Below are positions 6,635 to 15,579 of a DNA stretch of 24,970 nt, one piece after another. The DNA is from an uncultured Gammaproteobacteria bacterium (GTDB lineage: Bacteria; Pseudomonadota; Gammaproteobacteria; GCA-2729495). Each line of letters starts with the position of its first letter. Within the stretch, counting starts at the first letter, position 1. The stretch is taken from assembly GCA_947258805.1 (NCBI GenBank), contig CAMYJV010000013.1, positions 8,990 through 33,959 of the forward strand. Direction: 5' to 3'. The translations under genes were made by a program, and so were the position numbers. The notes below the pieces were generated by a model. That model made no database searches, had not been told where the DNA came from, and saw nothing but the letters and a program-made list of their open reading frames with translations.

Positions 6635-7345
6635 ATGTCCTCTCGTCACTTGTTGCTGATCCTGTTGCTGCTGCTCACCGCCTGCGGCAACCCCGACAAG
6701 GCGTGGGACCTGGCCGAACGCGAGGACACCAACCAGGCTTACCTGGAGTTTCTCGCCAAGTACCCGGATGGTGACAAGGCAGATCGCGCCCGCGCGCGCA
6801 TGGAAGAACTGAAGGAAATACGGGGCTGGGAGCGGGCGCAGTTCCGCGATCGGATCGATAACTACCAGCGCTTCCTGGGGCAATATCCCGACAGCGACAA
6901 CGCGGCAGCGGCCAAACAGCGCGTCTTCGAACTCCAGCGGGACGAGGCCTGGACCGCGGCGCAGGATGCCGGCGATGCCCCGGCCCTGCAAAGCTTCCTG
7001 GCCGACTATCCGGACGCGCCGCAGGCCTGGGAAGCCGCCCAGCTGCTGGCTGCCCTGGCACCCGCGGCACCCGAAGCACCACCGGCGCCCCCGCCGGAAC
7101 GTCCCGGCAATTTCCGCCTGCAACTGGGTGCGTTCCGCACGGCAGCGGCGGCCGACTCGGAAGTACGCCGGCTGGCGCCACTGTTCGACCGGACCCTGCC
7201 GGGACCGGTGCGCATCGTCACGCCGGCGGAGACCGGCGGGCGGTTCTTCCTGCTGCAAAGCGTGCCGGTCAACGGCCAGGAAGCGGACGCGGCCTGCACT
7301 GCGTTGCAAGCCGCCGGGCAGGCCTGTCTGCGCATCAACCGCTGA
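6635..7345 (+). CDS. SPOR-domain lipoprotein with three 41-residue repeats
   Basis: The product has 236 residues. LLTAC with C17 is a lipobox, so the protein is lipid-anchored. Three tandem repeats begin at W24, W65 and W106, an exact 41-residue period, with the pattern W..A.. then FL..YPD then A..A....EL; they resemble TPR-like helical hairpins. A Pro/Ala-rich linker (about 141-157) leads to a C-terminal SPOR domain (about 158-234, starting FRLQLGAFRT). SPOR domains bind denuded peptidoglycan, often at the septum, so this may scaffold a cell-wall complex. An upstream in-frame ATG (6578) would place the lipobox too deep, so ATG 6635 is preferred. No partner gene identifies its pathway. Confidence 0.8.
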   Translation: MSSRHLLLILLLLLTACGNPDKAWDLAEREDTNQAYLEFLAKYPDGDKADRARARMEELKEIRGWERAQFRDRIDNYQRFLGQYPDSDNAAAAKQRVFELQRDEAWTAAQDAGDAPALQSFLADYPDAPQAWEAAQLLAALAPAAPEAPPAPPPERPGNFRLQLGAFRTAAAADSEVRRLAPLFDRTLPGPVRIVTPAETGGRFFLLQSVPVNGQEADAACTALQAAGQACLRINR

Positions 7346-7391
7346 TCCGAATGCGCTTGTAGCGGCAGCGGCAGCGGCACACGCGCCCCGC

Positions 7392-7397
7392 TACAAT
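7392..7397 (+). promoter_or_regulatory. -10-like element immediately before pdxH
   Basis: TACAAT lies 6 bases before ATG 7404 and no Shine-Dalgarno is visible. If used, transcription would start at or next to the start codon, giving a leaderless pdxH mRNA. No good -35 was found at 16-18 bp, so this is weak. Confidence 0.25.
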
Positions 7398-7403
7398 GCG
7401 GCC

Positions 7404-8054
7404 ATGGCAACCGTCAGCACCGATCTGGCCAACCTGCGCCGGGAGTATCGCAACCGTCCCTTGCACCGCTCCGACCTGGACCCGAACCCGTTCATCCAGT
7501 TCGACCGCTGGTTCCAGGAAGCAGGCAGGGCCGAAACCATGGACGAGAATGCGATGAGCCTCGCTACCGTCGGCCCGGACGGCCAACCGTCTTTGCGTAC
7601 CGTGTTGCTGAAGTACTACGGTGAGGACGGATTCGTCTTCTACACCAATCTCGGCAGCCGCAAGTCCGGTGAAATCGACAGCAACCCGCACGTCGCATTG
7701 CTGTTCTACTGGCACGAGGTGCACCGGCAGGTGAAAATCCTCGGCAAGGCAGTTCGCAACTCCATCGCCGAAGACACCCGCTACTTCATGCGCCGCCCGC
7801 GCGACAGCCAGCTCGGCGCGTGGGTGTCCAGGCAGAGCAGCCGGATAACCGCCCGCGCGGTGCTGGAAAGCAAGTTCGCGGAAATGAAGGAACGCTTCGC
7901 GAAGGGCGAAGTGCCGTTACCGAGCTTCTGGGGCGGCTACCGGGTGGTGCCAAACTCCATCGAATTCTGGCAGGGTCGGGAGAGCCGGCTGCACGATCGC
8001 TTCCGTTACGATCGGGAAGACGATGGCTGGGTCGTGAACCGGCTTGCACCCTAG
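7404..8054 (+). CDS. pdxH: Pyridoxamine 5'-phosphate oxidase
   Basis: The 216-residue protein matches PdxH in length and motifs throughout. PdxH is the cytoplasmic FMN enzyme that oxidises pyridoxamine- or pyridoxine-5'-phosphate to pyridoxal 5'-phosphate with O2, the last step of vitamin B6 synthesis and salvage. Visible signatures are DPNPFIQFDRWF near residue 26, the FMN-binding RTVLLKYY, FYTNLGSRKSGEI, FYWHEVHRQVKILG, SRQSS, WGGYRVVPNSIEFWQG and the terminal RLAP. The frame is open far upstream, but homology starts at ATG 7404. It lies 58 nt after the SPOR lipoprotein with no functional link apparent. Confidence 0.95.
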   Translation: MATVSTDLANLRREYRNRPLHRSDLDPNPFIQFDRWFQEAGRAETMDENAMSLATVGPDGQPSLRTVLLKYYGEDGFVFYTNLGSRKSGEIDSNPHVALLFYWHEVHRQVKILGKAVRNSIAEDTRYFMRRPRDSQLGAWVSRQSSRITARAVLESKFAEMKERFAKGEVPLPSFWGGYRVVPNSIEFWQGRESRLHDRFRYDREDDGWVVNRLAP

Positions 8055-8126
8055 GATCCACCCTCCGCTACATGGCCCTGGTTGTTACAGGATTCACCGT
8101 AGCGCTCCCCCGGGAAATTCCGCTGA

Positions 8127-8813
8127 ATGGCCGATGATTCTTTATCAATGACGCCGGCACCATCTGCCAAAGTGAAGAAAATAATTTGCCATAGAACAGG
8201 CTGGCACCCGACTGCGGGCGCGATCTTGCTGTTTGTGTTCGCCCCGGCTGTCGCACATGTGCCCTATTTCGAAGCGACGGACCTGTCGGCCGACAAGCCC
8301 TTTGTAGTCCGGGATATTGAGCAGTCGAAAGCCGTCTACGCCCACCTCGAGTCCCCAGACGACCTTGACTCCTACCTGCTCCTGGTCCGCAAACCGGTGC
8401 ACGTGTACGTCAAGGTCATCATCCCGTACTGCAAGAGTTACTCAGACTTCCGGCCGAGTTTCGCGTTGATCGGCCCCGGCCTGCCCGCGCCGGACAGCGC
8501 CCTGCCCGTGGACCTGCCAGAGGGTCACGGGGCGATCATCCGTCACGATCCGCCATCGGGAGCCAATCGGCCGTCGATGTTCGAATTCTTCAGTGACCAG
8601 TTCTACTTCGAAGGTCCGGTGCTGAATCTGAATGTTGAACAGCCCGGCGACTACCGTGTCGTGTATTGGAACCCGCAAGGGGAAACCGGTGACTACGTGG
8701 CCATCATCGGTCGGCGTGAGGATTTCAGTCCGGACGACTGGGTCCAGTCATTCACCAACACCGCCGAAATCCGCAAACGCAACTATATCCACGGAGAATG
8801 CCTGGAGCCCTAG
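8127..8813 (+). CDS. Exported protein of unknown function
   Basis: The protein has 228 residues. A long polar, basic N-region (about 1-28) precedes a hydrophobic core and an AVA/H cleavage site near residue 43, so export to the periplasm is likely; a later Met (8148) is an alternative start. The mature part is beta-rich with many aromatic residues (HVPYFE, KPVHVYVKVIIPY, DQFYFEGPVLNLNVEQPGDYRVVYWNP, GDYVAIIGRREDF). The GDYRVVYWNP and GDYVAIIG pattern recalls the jelly-roll of pre-peptidase or carbohydrate-binding accessory domains. I do not recognise the family. It carries two Cys in the mature part (near residues 101 and 225) that could form a disulfide. Confidence 0.7.
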   Translation: MADDSLSMTPAPSAKVKKIICHRTGWHPTAGAILLFVFAPAVAHVPYFEATDLSADKPFVVRDIEQSKAVYAHLESPDDLDSYLLLVRKPVHVYVKVIIPYCKSYSDFRPSFALIGPGLPAPDSALPVDLPEGHGAIIRHDPPSGANRPSMFEFFSDQFYFEGPVLNLNVEQPGDYRVVYWNPQGETGDYVAIIGRREDFSPDDWVQSFTNTAEIRKRNYIHGECLEP

Positions 8814-8910
8814 GATCTAATCCCGGTTCAAGAAACATTATTCGCACCGAATACGCCAAGCGACTCGTTGAGGGGCAGCGCGTGACGGGTCTGATGCGCT
8901 ATAGCAGCAC

Positions 8911-9870
8911 CTACCGGCCGATCGCGTAATAGGCTGCGACCCGGTCCACCAGGATCTTGAACTTGCGCTTCTGGAAGCCGCGAATGTCTGCCCAAGGCGA
9001 CAGGTCAAGGCGGTTCGCCACCATGAAACTCGGCGTGCCGCTGTCCATCTCTGCCTTCACCGCCTGCATCAGGCCTTCCCAGAACTGCCAGCGTTCACGG
9101 ATCTGGATCACCGGGCCCATAGACGGTGCCGCAGTGAAGCCACCCTTGCCGGGCAACGGCACCAGGTGCGCGCCGATGACCTGCTCCAGCCCTTCGCGCT
9201 CGGCGAGGGCTTCAATGGCCTGCAAGGACTGCACTGCATTATAAAAGTGGAAGTCGGCCACCTGGGGGTCCCACGGCAGGTAACCCCCGCCGGCGGGTCG
9301 CGGTGTAACGATGTCTACCGTGTAGATCATCTTGTGCGGCCGAGGAATCATCACCACCAGGCAAGTGCCATGGCTCGGCCCGAAGTAGTAGAGATCCAGC
9401 GAACGGCCGCCGAGTTCCACGCGGTACTCGTTGCCGAAGGTGATGTCCGGCGGCACGACGTCCGGGTCCGGCGAGTCGCGCCATATGTCCACGCAACGTT
9501 CCTGCGCCACGAAGGTGGCGCCCTCGTCCTTGAAAATCTGCCCGCCGCGGGCGTGGTCCCAGTGGGCGTGGGAATACACGACGTATTTCACCGGCAGATC
9601 GGTAACCGCCGCAATCGCCTGCCGGTACTCGGCCGCTGCTTCCGGCGACTGCGGATCCGTGACGATCACGCCCTTCGGCGTGACCATGAACAGGCTGCGG
9701 TACGGGCCGTAGCGAAACGCATACAAATCACCCGCGAGCTTTTCGGTCTCGCTGAACTCGATGCCCGGCGGCAGAAGTTGTGCCGTGACCGGCTGCATCG
9801 CCAGCAGTACCGGCAACAGCACCACCGCCCGAAGCTGGACCCGCCATCGCGCTTCGCGGTGGCTGCTCAT
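8911..9870 (-). CDS. Exported metallo-beta-lactamase-fold hydrolase
   Basis: The 319-residue protein has a signal peptide (about 1-30, ending VTAQ). The MBL-fold metal site is intact: H101, H103, D105 and H106 in SHAHWDH, H167 in GPSHGTC, D186 in YTVDIV and H235 in GAHLVPLP. The general architecture resembles SoxH-like or quinoprotein-relay-associated MBL proteins, but the substrate cannot be told. The open frame extends upstream to 9996 across an Arg-rich non-homologous stretch that overlaps the channel gene; ATG 9870 places the signal peptide correctly. It lies 73 nt downstream of the mechanosensitive channel gene on the same strand and may be cotranscribed with it. Confidence 0.87.
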   Translation of the reverse strand: MSSHREARWRVQLRAVVLLPVLLAMQPVTAQLLPPGIEFSETEKLAGDLYAFRYGPYRSLFMVTPKGVIVTDPQSPEAAAEYRQAIAAVTDLPVKYVVYSHAHWDHARGGQIFKDEGATFVAQERCVDIWRDSPDPDVVPPDITFGNEYRVELGGRSLDLYYFGPSHGTCLVVMIPRPHKMIYTVDIVTPRPAGGGYLPWDPQVADFHFYNAVQSLQAIEALAEREGLEQVIGAHLVPLPGKGGFTAAPSMGPVIQIRERWQFWEGLMQAVKAEMDSGTPSFMVANRLDLSPWADIRGFQKRKFKILVDRVAAYYAIGR

Positions 9871-9874
9871 GGAC

Positions 9875-9889
9875 TTCACTGGTAGTGAA
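9875..9889. repeat. Short inverted repeat between channel and hydrolase genes
   Basis: TTCACT, GGT, AGTGAA is a perfect 6-bp dyad located 5 nt before the ATG of the MBL-fold gene (minus strand). It could form a small hairpin over the ribosome-binding region, but it is short enough to occur by chance. Confidence 0.25.
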
Positions 9890-9943
9890 AACGCCTGGAG
9901 TCGGCAGGAAAACCGTTGACAGGCATGTCGATGAATTGCCCGA

Positions 9944-12900
9944 CTAGCTTTTCGCATGAGAACCGAGGTCCGGCGCCGGCGTCTCCGCATCGCCACTGAA
10001 GACGTGGATATCTCGCTGCGGGAACGCGATCACGATACCGGCGTCCTTGAACTTCCGGTCGATTCGCTTGTGTACGTCCGTCTGTGCGGACAAACGGTCT
10101 GAAGTCGAGCCCACAAAAATCCGCAGCGTCAGGTTCAGACTGCTGTCCGCGAACTGCTCAAAGTGTGCGAAAGGTGCCGGCTCAGACAACACCAGCGGGC
10201 ATTCCGCCGCGGCCTCCAGCATCAGCGCCAACGCCCGTTCCGTATCGCTGCCGTAGGCGACGCCGACGTTGACCTGGATTCGCGTGACCGAATCGGACAG
10301 GGTCCAGTTCAGTAACCGACCGGTGATGAGGTCCTTGTTGGGAATGAAGAGTTCCTTCTGTTCCCAGTCGCGTATGGTTGTCGCACGGATACGGATCTTG
10401 CTCACAATACCCGACGCGTCGCCCACCGTGATGATGTCCCCCACCCGTATCGGGCGCTCGAACAGCAGGATCAGCCCACAGATAAAATTGGCCACGATCT
10501 CCTGCAGGCCAAAGCCGATACCCACACCGAGCGCAGCGGCCGCCCAACCCAGCTGGGAAGCCCTGACACCCAGCAGGTTCAGGACTAACAGGATGGCGAT
10601 TGCGGTGATCGTATAACTCGTCAACGTCTGCACCGTATAACGGGCGCCGGCGCTCACGGTGCCTTGCTTGAGCAGGATGATGTTCAGCAGGGACGGGAGA
10701 TTGGTGGCCAGCACGTAGCCACCAATGCCGACGACGACTACGAGCAGCAGGTCCGTCAACGTGACGGGGACCAGCTGCTCGACCCCATCGACCAGCGCCG
10801 TCTTGTTCCAGAGGCTGACCTGCTCGAAAATGCCGAAGGCCGGCAGCACGTCACCCCACACTGCGGCGAGGCCGAGCACGACGAGCAGCAGCACCGTCGC
10901 GTTCAGCAGTTGCCGGCTGTCGGTGTCGAGAGCCACCAGGTCGATCTCCGGCTCACCGATGTCCCCTGCTTCGGGAGCTTCGGCCGACTCTGCCTCGCCC
11001 CCGCGTCGCGCCCGGGCCGCTTGCAGAGAGACCACGGCCTTGTTGTAGGCCAGGCGCCGGTTCGTCATCAGCAACCAGCGGCGCACCACCGCGGCACCAA
11101 GCCATACAGCGGTAACGAGCCAGATCGACTCGAACAGGCTCTGGCTGAGTTGCCGGGTCGTGTAGTCGTAACCGAAATACGACAGCACACCGAAGGCGAC
11201 GGGCACCAGCACGGCCAACGGGAACCACAGGTAGCGCCACCGCCACCAGGCGCTCTCGGGGTGCGCGGCGAGGAATCGCCTGGCGGCCCCCCGGGTCGGA
11301 TGACCGAGACCGATCACCAGCCACAACAGGTTGACCATCAGCGCGACGAAGGCGAGCAGTGTCAGCAGACCGCCAAAACTGCCCGTCAGCTGGTCCGTCG
11401 TGTTGGACGTCCGAAACACGAAGTAAATCGGGAAAGCGGTGGCCACGAAAAACCGGAGCTGCCGGCGCACGTCCTTTAGCGTGTCCTGGTCCCAGCCCAA
11501 ATGGCGGCCGGCCAACCCGTCGCCCCGGAAAAAGTCCAGCAGCAGCAACGGAAACGCCAGCCACACCGCAACGTCCACCAGCGCCTCGCCGATGGCGGTC
11601 GCGAACTCGGGTCCTTCCGGCGCGGTCGCCAGTCCACCGCCAACCGCGCCCAGCAGTAACGGTAACGGTGCCGCCAAAAGCACGGTATAGCCAATCGCCT
11701 GGAAGGTCAGCGTCATGGAGTCGTCGCGGATGCGCCCCACTTTTCTGCCGCACTCGACGAGGGCCCGTCTTGAATGCCCGGTGCGCAGAGCCAGACCCGC
11801 GGCCACGAGCGCCAGCAGCAGGAACCCGGGCGCCTGCACCGCGCGAACCAGGGCCAGGCCAACGGTGCCGAGCCAGGGCGCCGGGGACAGGTACCGGGTA
11901 ATTTCCGCCGGCAGTTTCCGCCACTGCTCAGCATCCACACTCTCCGTACTGCGGACCCAAAGCAAACGCTCGGTCAGAAAGTCGTCGTAAGCCTGGATCC
12001 GGGTCGCAAACCTTTTCAGAACGTCGTCCAGTTCATACAGACGTCTCTGCAGTGCGGTGTCGGTGGCCCCGGTTCGCTCCAGCAACGTGCGCCGCGTTCT
12101 GGCGAGGTCCTCCAACTCCTGGCGGGCGTCGGCATCAAGCTCCGTCACGCCGCGCTCTGCCAGGCGGCGGTCCACGTACGCGGAGATGTCCGACAGCGCC
12201 TGCCGTTCTTCTTCCGTCTGGATCAGGCGCAGGCTAACGGCCGTGATGCCGCGGCTGACGCGGCGCCGCTCGACCCCGAAGTCGCGAGCGCTGGGAAACT
12301 TGTCGCGCTCTTCGAGCACGGCCAGGCCCACCGGTGCGCCCGCGGCCCGCAGCTCGAGTTTGCGCCGGGCGCTGCGAAAAGCTGCCTCGATCTGCGCCAT
12401 TTTGGGCCGGTCACTCTCCAGTTTGGCCAGCCTGTCGAGTTCATCGACCTGCGCCTGGAGCCCCTCGACCAGTTTCAGGTTCGCCTCCGCCAGTTCGCGC
12501 AGCAGGGGCTCGTCGGCGGTCCCGCGGTCGAGGGCGGCCTTTGCCTGGGAGATGGCGCGGTCGGTTTCTGTGCGGCGGCGCTCATTGGCAAGCTGGCGGA
12601 GCGTCTCGGCCCGCAGGTTAATTCGCGTCAAGCTCTGTGCTAGCTGGTTTCGCTGCGCGGCCAGCAGCGCATTGCGAGCGGTGTAGCTCAGCAACTCCCC
12701 GTCCAGCATCGCGATCTCGCTCTGCAGCGCTTCCAGCCGCGTTTGCCGCGCCCAGCGCGCCGCCTCGACGAACTGCGGGGGTTGATCACCGGCCGGTTGC
12801 TCACCGGTCTGGCTCGCCAGTGCGGCGGCCTGCGAGCGCGCTGCCGCAATCCTTTGCCGGGCTTCCGCCGGTCGCAAAGCCTCGGACTCGAGCCGGGCGT

Positions 12901-13336
12901 CGAGCACGGCCAGTTTAGCGTCGACCGCGGTCTGGTTCGCCAGCTCCTCGTCGAGCCTGCGGCCTAGTTCGTTAGTGCGGGTAGCCTCAGAGACCTGAAG
13001 ACTGGCGAGCGGATCGCTGTCGCGCCGCTGCTCGATGTTGGCGAGGATTTTCTCCGTTTCCCGCGGCGCGCTGCGATTAACCTGGCGATACTCCTCGATC
13101 ATCTCCTTGTTGACGCGTTGGGATTCGAGGTTGTTGATGGCCTGACGGTAGAGATCGATGAGCCGCGCCCTGTTGTCGTTATCCAGGTCGGGCGCATCCT
13201 GCGCGGCCTGGATCCGGTTTTGGAGCTGTTCCACCGACACGCGTGCACCCGATTCCTGGGCCCAGGCCGGCAACATCGCAGCCAGGCACCAGATGCCCAA
13301 CAGGACGGTGAGTGAGTGGCGAACGATTGTTGTCAT
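9944..13336 (-). CDS. Large MscS-family mechanosensitive channel (MscK/MscM-like)
   Basis: The protein has 1130 residues, close to E. coli MscK (KefA) and MscM. A signal peptide (about 1-26) precedes a long periplasmic coiled-coil domain (about 27-480) rich in Leu, Gln, Arg and Glu. A block of membrane helices follows from about 490 to 900. The MscS core begins at about 928: the pore helix AAAALGVGIGFGLQEIVANF, then GLILLFERPIRVGD, the beta domain, and a C-terminal FPQRDIHV. It would release solutes on hypo-osmotic shock; MscK gating in E. coli also responds to external K+, not predictable here. The start at ATG 13336 is set by the signal peptide; the frame continues to 13414 without homology, and no Shine-Dalgarno is evident. 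Confidence 0.9.
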   Translation of the reverse strand: MTTIVRHSLTVLLGIWCLAAMLPAWAQESGARVSVEQLQNRIQAAQDAPDLDNDNRARLIDLYRQAINNLESQRVNKEMIEEYRQVNRSAPRETEKILANIEQRRDSDPLASLQVSEATRTNELGRRLDEELANQTAVDAKLAVLDARLESEALRPAEARQRIAAARSQAAALASQTGEQPAGDQPPQFVEAARWARQTRLEALQSEIAMLDGELLSYTARNALLAAQRNQLAQSLTRINLRAETLRQLANERRRTETDRAISQAKAALDRGTADEPLLRELAEANLKLVEGLQAQVDELDRLAKLESDRPKMAQIEAAFRSARRKLELRAAGAPVGLAVLEERDKFPSARDFGVERRRVSRGITAVSLRLIQTEEERQALSDISAYVDRRLAERGVTELDADARQELEDLARTRRTLLERTGATDTALQRRLYELDDVLKRFATRIQAYDDFLTERLLWVRSTESVDAEQWRKLPAEITRYLSPAPWLGTVGLALVRAVQAPGFLLLALVAAGLALRTGHSRRALVECGRKVGRIRDDSMTLTFQAIGYTVLLAAPLPLLLGAVGGGLATAPEGPEFATAIGEALVDVAVWLAFPLLLLDFFRGDGLAGRHLGWDQDTLKDVRRQLRFFVATAFPIYFVFRTSNTTDQLTGSFGGLLTLLAFVALMVNLLWLVIGLGHPTRGAARRFLAAHPESAWWRWRYLWFPLAVLVPVAFGVLSYFGYDYTTRQLSQSLFESIWLVTAVWLGAAVVRRWLLMTNRRLAYNKAVVSLQAARARRGGEAESAEAPEAGDIGEPEIDLVALDTDSRQLLNATVLLLVVLGLAAVWGDVLPAFGIFEQVSLWNKTALVDGVEQLVPVTLTDLLLVVVVGIGGYVLATNLPSLLNIILLKQGTVSAGARYTVQTLTSYTITAIAILLVLNLLGVRASQLGWAAAALGVGIGFGLQEIVANFICGLILLFERPIRVGDIITVGDASGIVSKIRIRATTIRDWEQKELFIPNKDLITGRLLNWTLSDSVTRIQVNVGVAYGSDTERALALMLEAAAECPLVLSEPAPFAHFEQFADSSLNLTLRIFVGSTSDRLSAQTDVHKRIDRKFKDAGIVIAFPQRDIHVFSGDAETPAPDLGSHAKS

Positions 13337-13542
13337 GATTATTGTGTCAGGCGAGGCACTGCTTGAGACCCATGATATCGTCTCCAAAATCCGCGCGGGG
13401 AATAACCACACCAATCACGATCAGCATTTGCTCCATCGGCATCCAGCCTGGCGAACGCGGTGTCCATGACGGTGCTTTGCGATCCATGCCGCCGCCAGTG
13501 TCAACCGTTTGACGTCTCACGACCCTCGGAAAATCAGGCCGA

Positions 13543-13572
13543 TTGGACCAAACTTATTGTTCGGTCTACATT
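13543..13572 (+). promoter_or_regulatory. Promoter of the DUF3604 gene with embedded TetR-like operator
   Basis: TTGGAC (13543-13548) and TACATT (13567-13572) are separated by 18 bp. The spacer carries the dyad GACCAAAC-TTATT-GTTCGGTC (13546-13566), 8-bp arms with a single mismatch. The ACCNAAC...GTTNGGT type is common among TetR-family repressor sites, and binding here would block RNA polymerase. No tetR gene is present in the window. Confidence 0.55.
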
Positions 13573-13627
13573 CCTGCCTAACCGTAATCCCGCGGTGCAG
13601 GGCCGCGACCAAAGAAAAGGAAACACC

Positions 13628-15559
13628 ATGATGACGCGCCGTCTTTCCGTTGCAGCTTTGATGTCTTGCATGCTGTTTACCCTGCCTGCGCTGGCCGGCG
13701 ACCCGATACCACCGAAAGAAGGGCTGGTCGACGCGTTCAAGGAACAGAAACACTTCTCGCCCTACGCCGGGCGCAATTTCCCGACCCAGGTCTTCTGGGG
13801 CGACACGCACCTGCACACGGAGCTGTCGATGGATGCCGGCGCCTTCGGCGCCCGCCTGGGTCCGGAGGACGCGTACCGCTTTGCAAGCGGTGAGGAGGTC
13901 ACGTCGTCCACCGGTCTGCAGGCGCGCCTGTCACTGCCCCTCGACTTCCTGGTCGTCGCGGACCACTCCGACAACATGGGCTTCTTTCCCGAGCTGCTGG
14001 CCGGCAATCCGCAATTCCTCGCCGACCCGACCGGCCGGCGCTGGTACGACATGATCCAGAAGGGCGGCCAGGACGCGGTGCAGGTGGCCGTCGAGGTCAT
14101 CGTCGCGTTCTCCGAGAACAGCTTCCCGCCGGCGCTTGCGTCGTTACCCGGCACGCAGCCCTACCGGGCCGCGTGGGAGGTCATGATCGACGCAGCGGAG
14201 AAATATAACGATCCTGGCGAGTTCACCGCCTTCATCGGCTACGAGTGGACGTCTAACACCGGCGGCAACAACCTGCATCGGGTCGTGGTCTATCGCGACG
14301 GCGCGAACAAGGCCAGCATGATGGAGCCGTACACCACGCTGAAGCCACTGGGCAGCGACAATCCCCGCGACTTGTGGAACTGGCTGCAGGCCTACGAGGA
14401 CAAGACCGGCGGCCAGATTATGGCCATTGCGCACAACGGCAACCTGAGCAACGGCATCATGTTCCCGCTGCGCGATTCGTTCACGAACAAGCGCCTGGAC
14501 CGGGAGTACGCCGAGACGCGGAGCCGCTGGGAGCCCCTGTACGAGGTCACGCAGATCAAGGGTGACGGCGAGACCCACCCGCTGCTGTCCCCGGAAGATG
14601 AATTTGCCGACTACGAAACCTGGGACAAGGGCAATCTTGATCTCAGCGTGCCGAAAGAAGACGACATGCTGCAGTACGAGTATGCGCGTTCCGCGCTGCA
14701 GATCGGCCTGCAACTGGAAGAAGAACTCGGCGTGAATCCCTACCAGTTCGGCATGATCGGTTCCACCGACAGCCACACCGGACTGGCCACCGCAGAAGAG
14801 GAAAATTTCTTCGGCAAGCATTCCGGCACCGAGCCAAGCCCGGCACGCTACAAGCACCCGATGGCAGAGACGCCGAACGGCCGCTACGAGAGCTGGGACA
14901 TGGTCGCGTCGGGGCTCGCCGCGGTGTGGGCGAAAGAAAACACGCGCGAGGCGATCTTCGACGCGATGATGCGTAAAGAAACTTACGCCACCACCGGGCC
15001 GCGCATGATGGTGCGGTTCTTCGGCGGCTGGGACTTCACCGCCGCAGACACGCAAAGCCGGCTGCCGGCCAACGCCGGCTACAGTCGCGGTGTACCGATG
15101 GGCGCAACGCTGCCTCCCAGCGAAAATAGCAAGCCCCCGAGCTTCCTGGTGGCCGCGCTGAAGGATCCGCTTTCCGGGAACCTCGATCGGATCCAGGTCG
15201 TGAAGGGGTGGATCGACAGCAATGGCAACCAGCAGGAAAAGGTCTACGACGTAGTTTGGTCGGGTGAACGCATCATCGGTGTCGACGGGAAGCTGCAAGC
15301 CGTGGGTAATACGGTGAACGTCGCGAAGGCTACCTGGACCAACACGATTGGCGCACCGGAACTGATCGGAGTGTGGATGGACCCGGACTTCGACCCGGAA
15401 GAACCGGCGGTCTACTACGCGCGGGTGCTCGAGATCCCGACCCCGCGCTGGACCGCCTACGAGGCCGCGCGCTTCGGCATCACCCTGCCGGCCAACGTGC
15501 CAATGGTGACACAGGAGCGCGCCTACACCTCACCCATCTGGTACAAGCCGGAGAAGTAG
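13628..15559 (+). CDS. Exported DUF3604 family protein
   Basis: The 643-residue protein has a signal peptide (1-23, ALA/GD). It matches DUF3604, a PHP-like metal-dependent hydrolase family of unknown substrate. The probable metal ligands are H61 and H63 in WGDTHLHTELS, D112 and H113 in ADHSDNMG, and the later IGSTDSHTG segment. GYEWTSNTGGNNLHR is a further family hallmark. AAAGG lies 9 nt before ATG 13628; an upstream in-frame ATG at 13460 would run through the promoter and is rejected. DUF3604 genes are often seen near HupE/UreJ and isomerase genes like those at 3319-5150, but here they are 8 kb apart. Expression is probably controlled at the TetR-like site 13546-13566. Confidence 0.9.
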   Translation: MMTRRLSVAALMSCMLFTLPALAGDPIPPKEGLVDAFKEQKHFSPYAGRNFPTQVFWGDTHLHTELSMDAGAFGARLGPEDAYRFASGEEVTSSTGLQARLSLPLDFLVVADHSDNMGFFPELLAGNPQFLADPTGRRWYDMIQKGGQDAVQVAVEVIVAFSENSFPPALASLPGTQPYRAAWEVMIDAAEKYNDPGEFTAFIGYEWTSNTGGNNLHRVVVYRDGANKASMMEPYTTLKPLGSDNPRDLWNWLQAYEDKTGGQIMAIAHNGNLSNGIMFPLRDSFTNKRLDREYAETRSRWEPLYEVTQIKGDGETHPLLSPEDEFADYETWDKGNLDLSVPKEDDMLQYEYARSALQIGLQLEEELGVNPYQFGMIGSTDSHTGLATAEEENFFGKHSGTEPSPARYKHPMAETPNGRYESWDMVASGLAAVWAKENTREAIFDAMMRKETYATTGPRMMVRFFGGWDFTAADTQSRLPANAGYSRGVPMGATLPPSENSKPPSFLVAALKDPLSGNLDRIQVVKGWIDSNGNQQEKVYDVVWSGERIIGVDGKLQAVGNTVNVAKATWTNTIGAPELIGVWMDPDFDPEEPAVYYARVLEIPTPRWTAYEAARFGITLPANVPMVTQERAYTSPIWYKPEK

Positions 15560-15579
15560 TCGCTGGTGCCGGCACCATC

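Noticed and set aside
6966..7403. Long in-frame extension upstream of pdxH
   Set aside because: It overlaps the SPOR lipoprotein in another frame and has Arg-, Pro- and Cys-rich shadow composition; PdxH homology starts at 7404.
8820..8910. Possible tRNA-like segment (GGTTCAAGA) between the unknown gene and the MBL gene
   Set aside because: No cloverleaf or acceptor stem could be drawn around it.
10664..12686. Long plus-strand open frames (up to 289 residues) across the channel gene
   Set aside because: They are antisense shadows in GC-rich DNA; the minus frame has signal peptide, coiled coil, membrane helices and MscS core.
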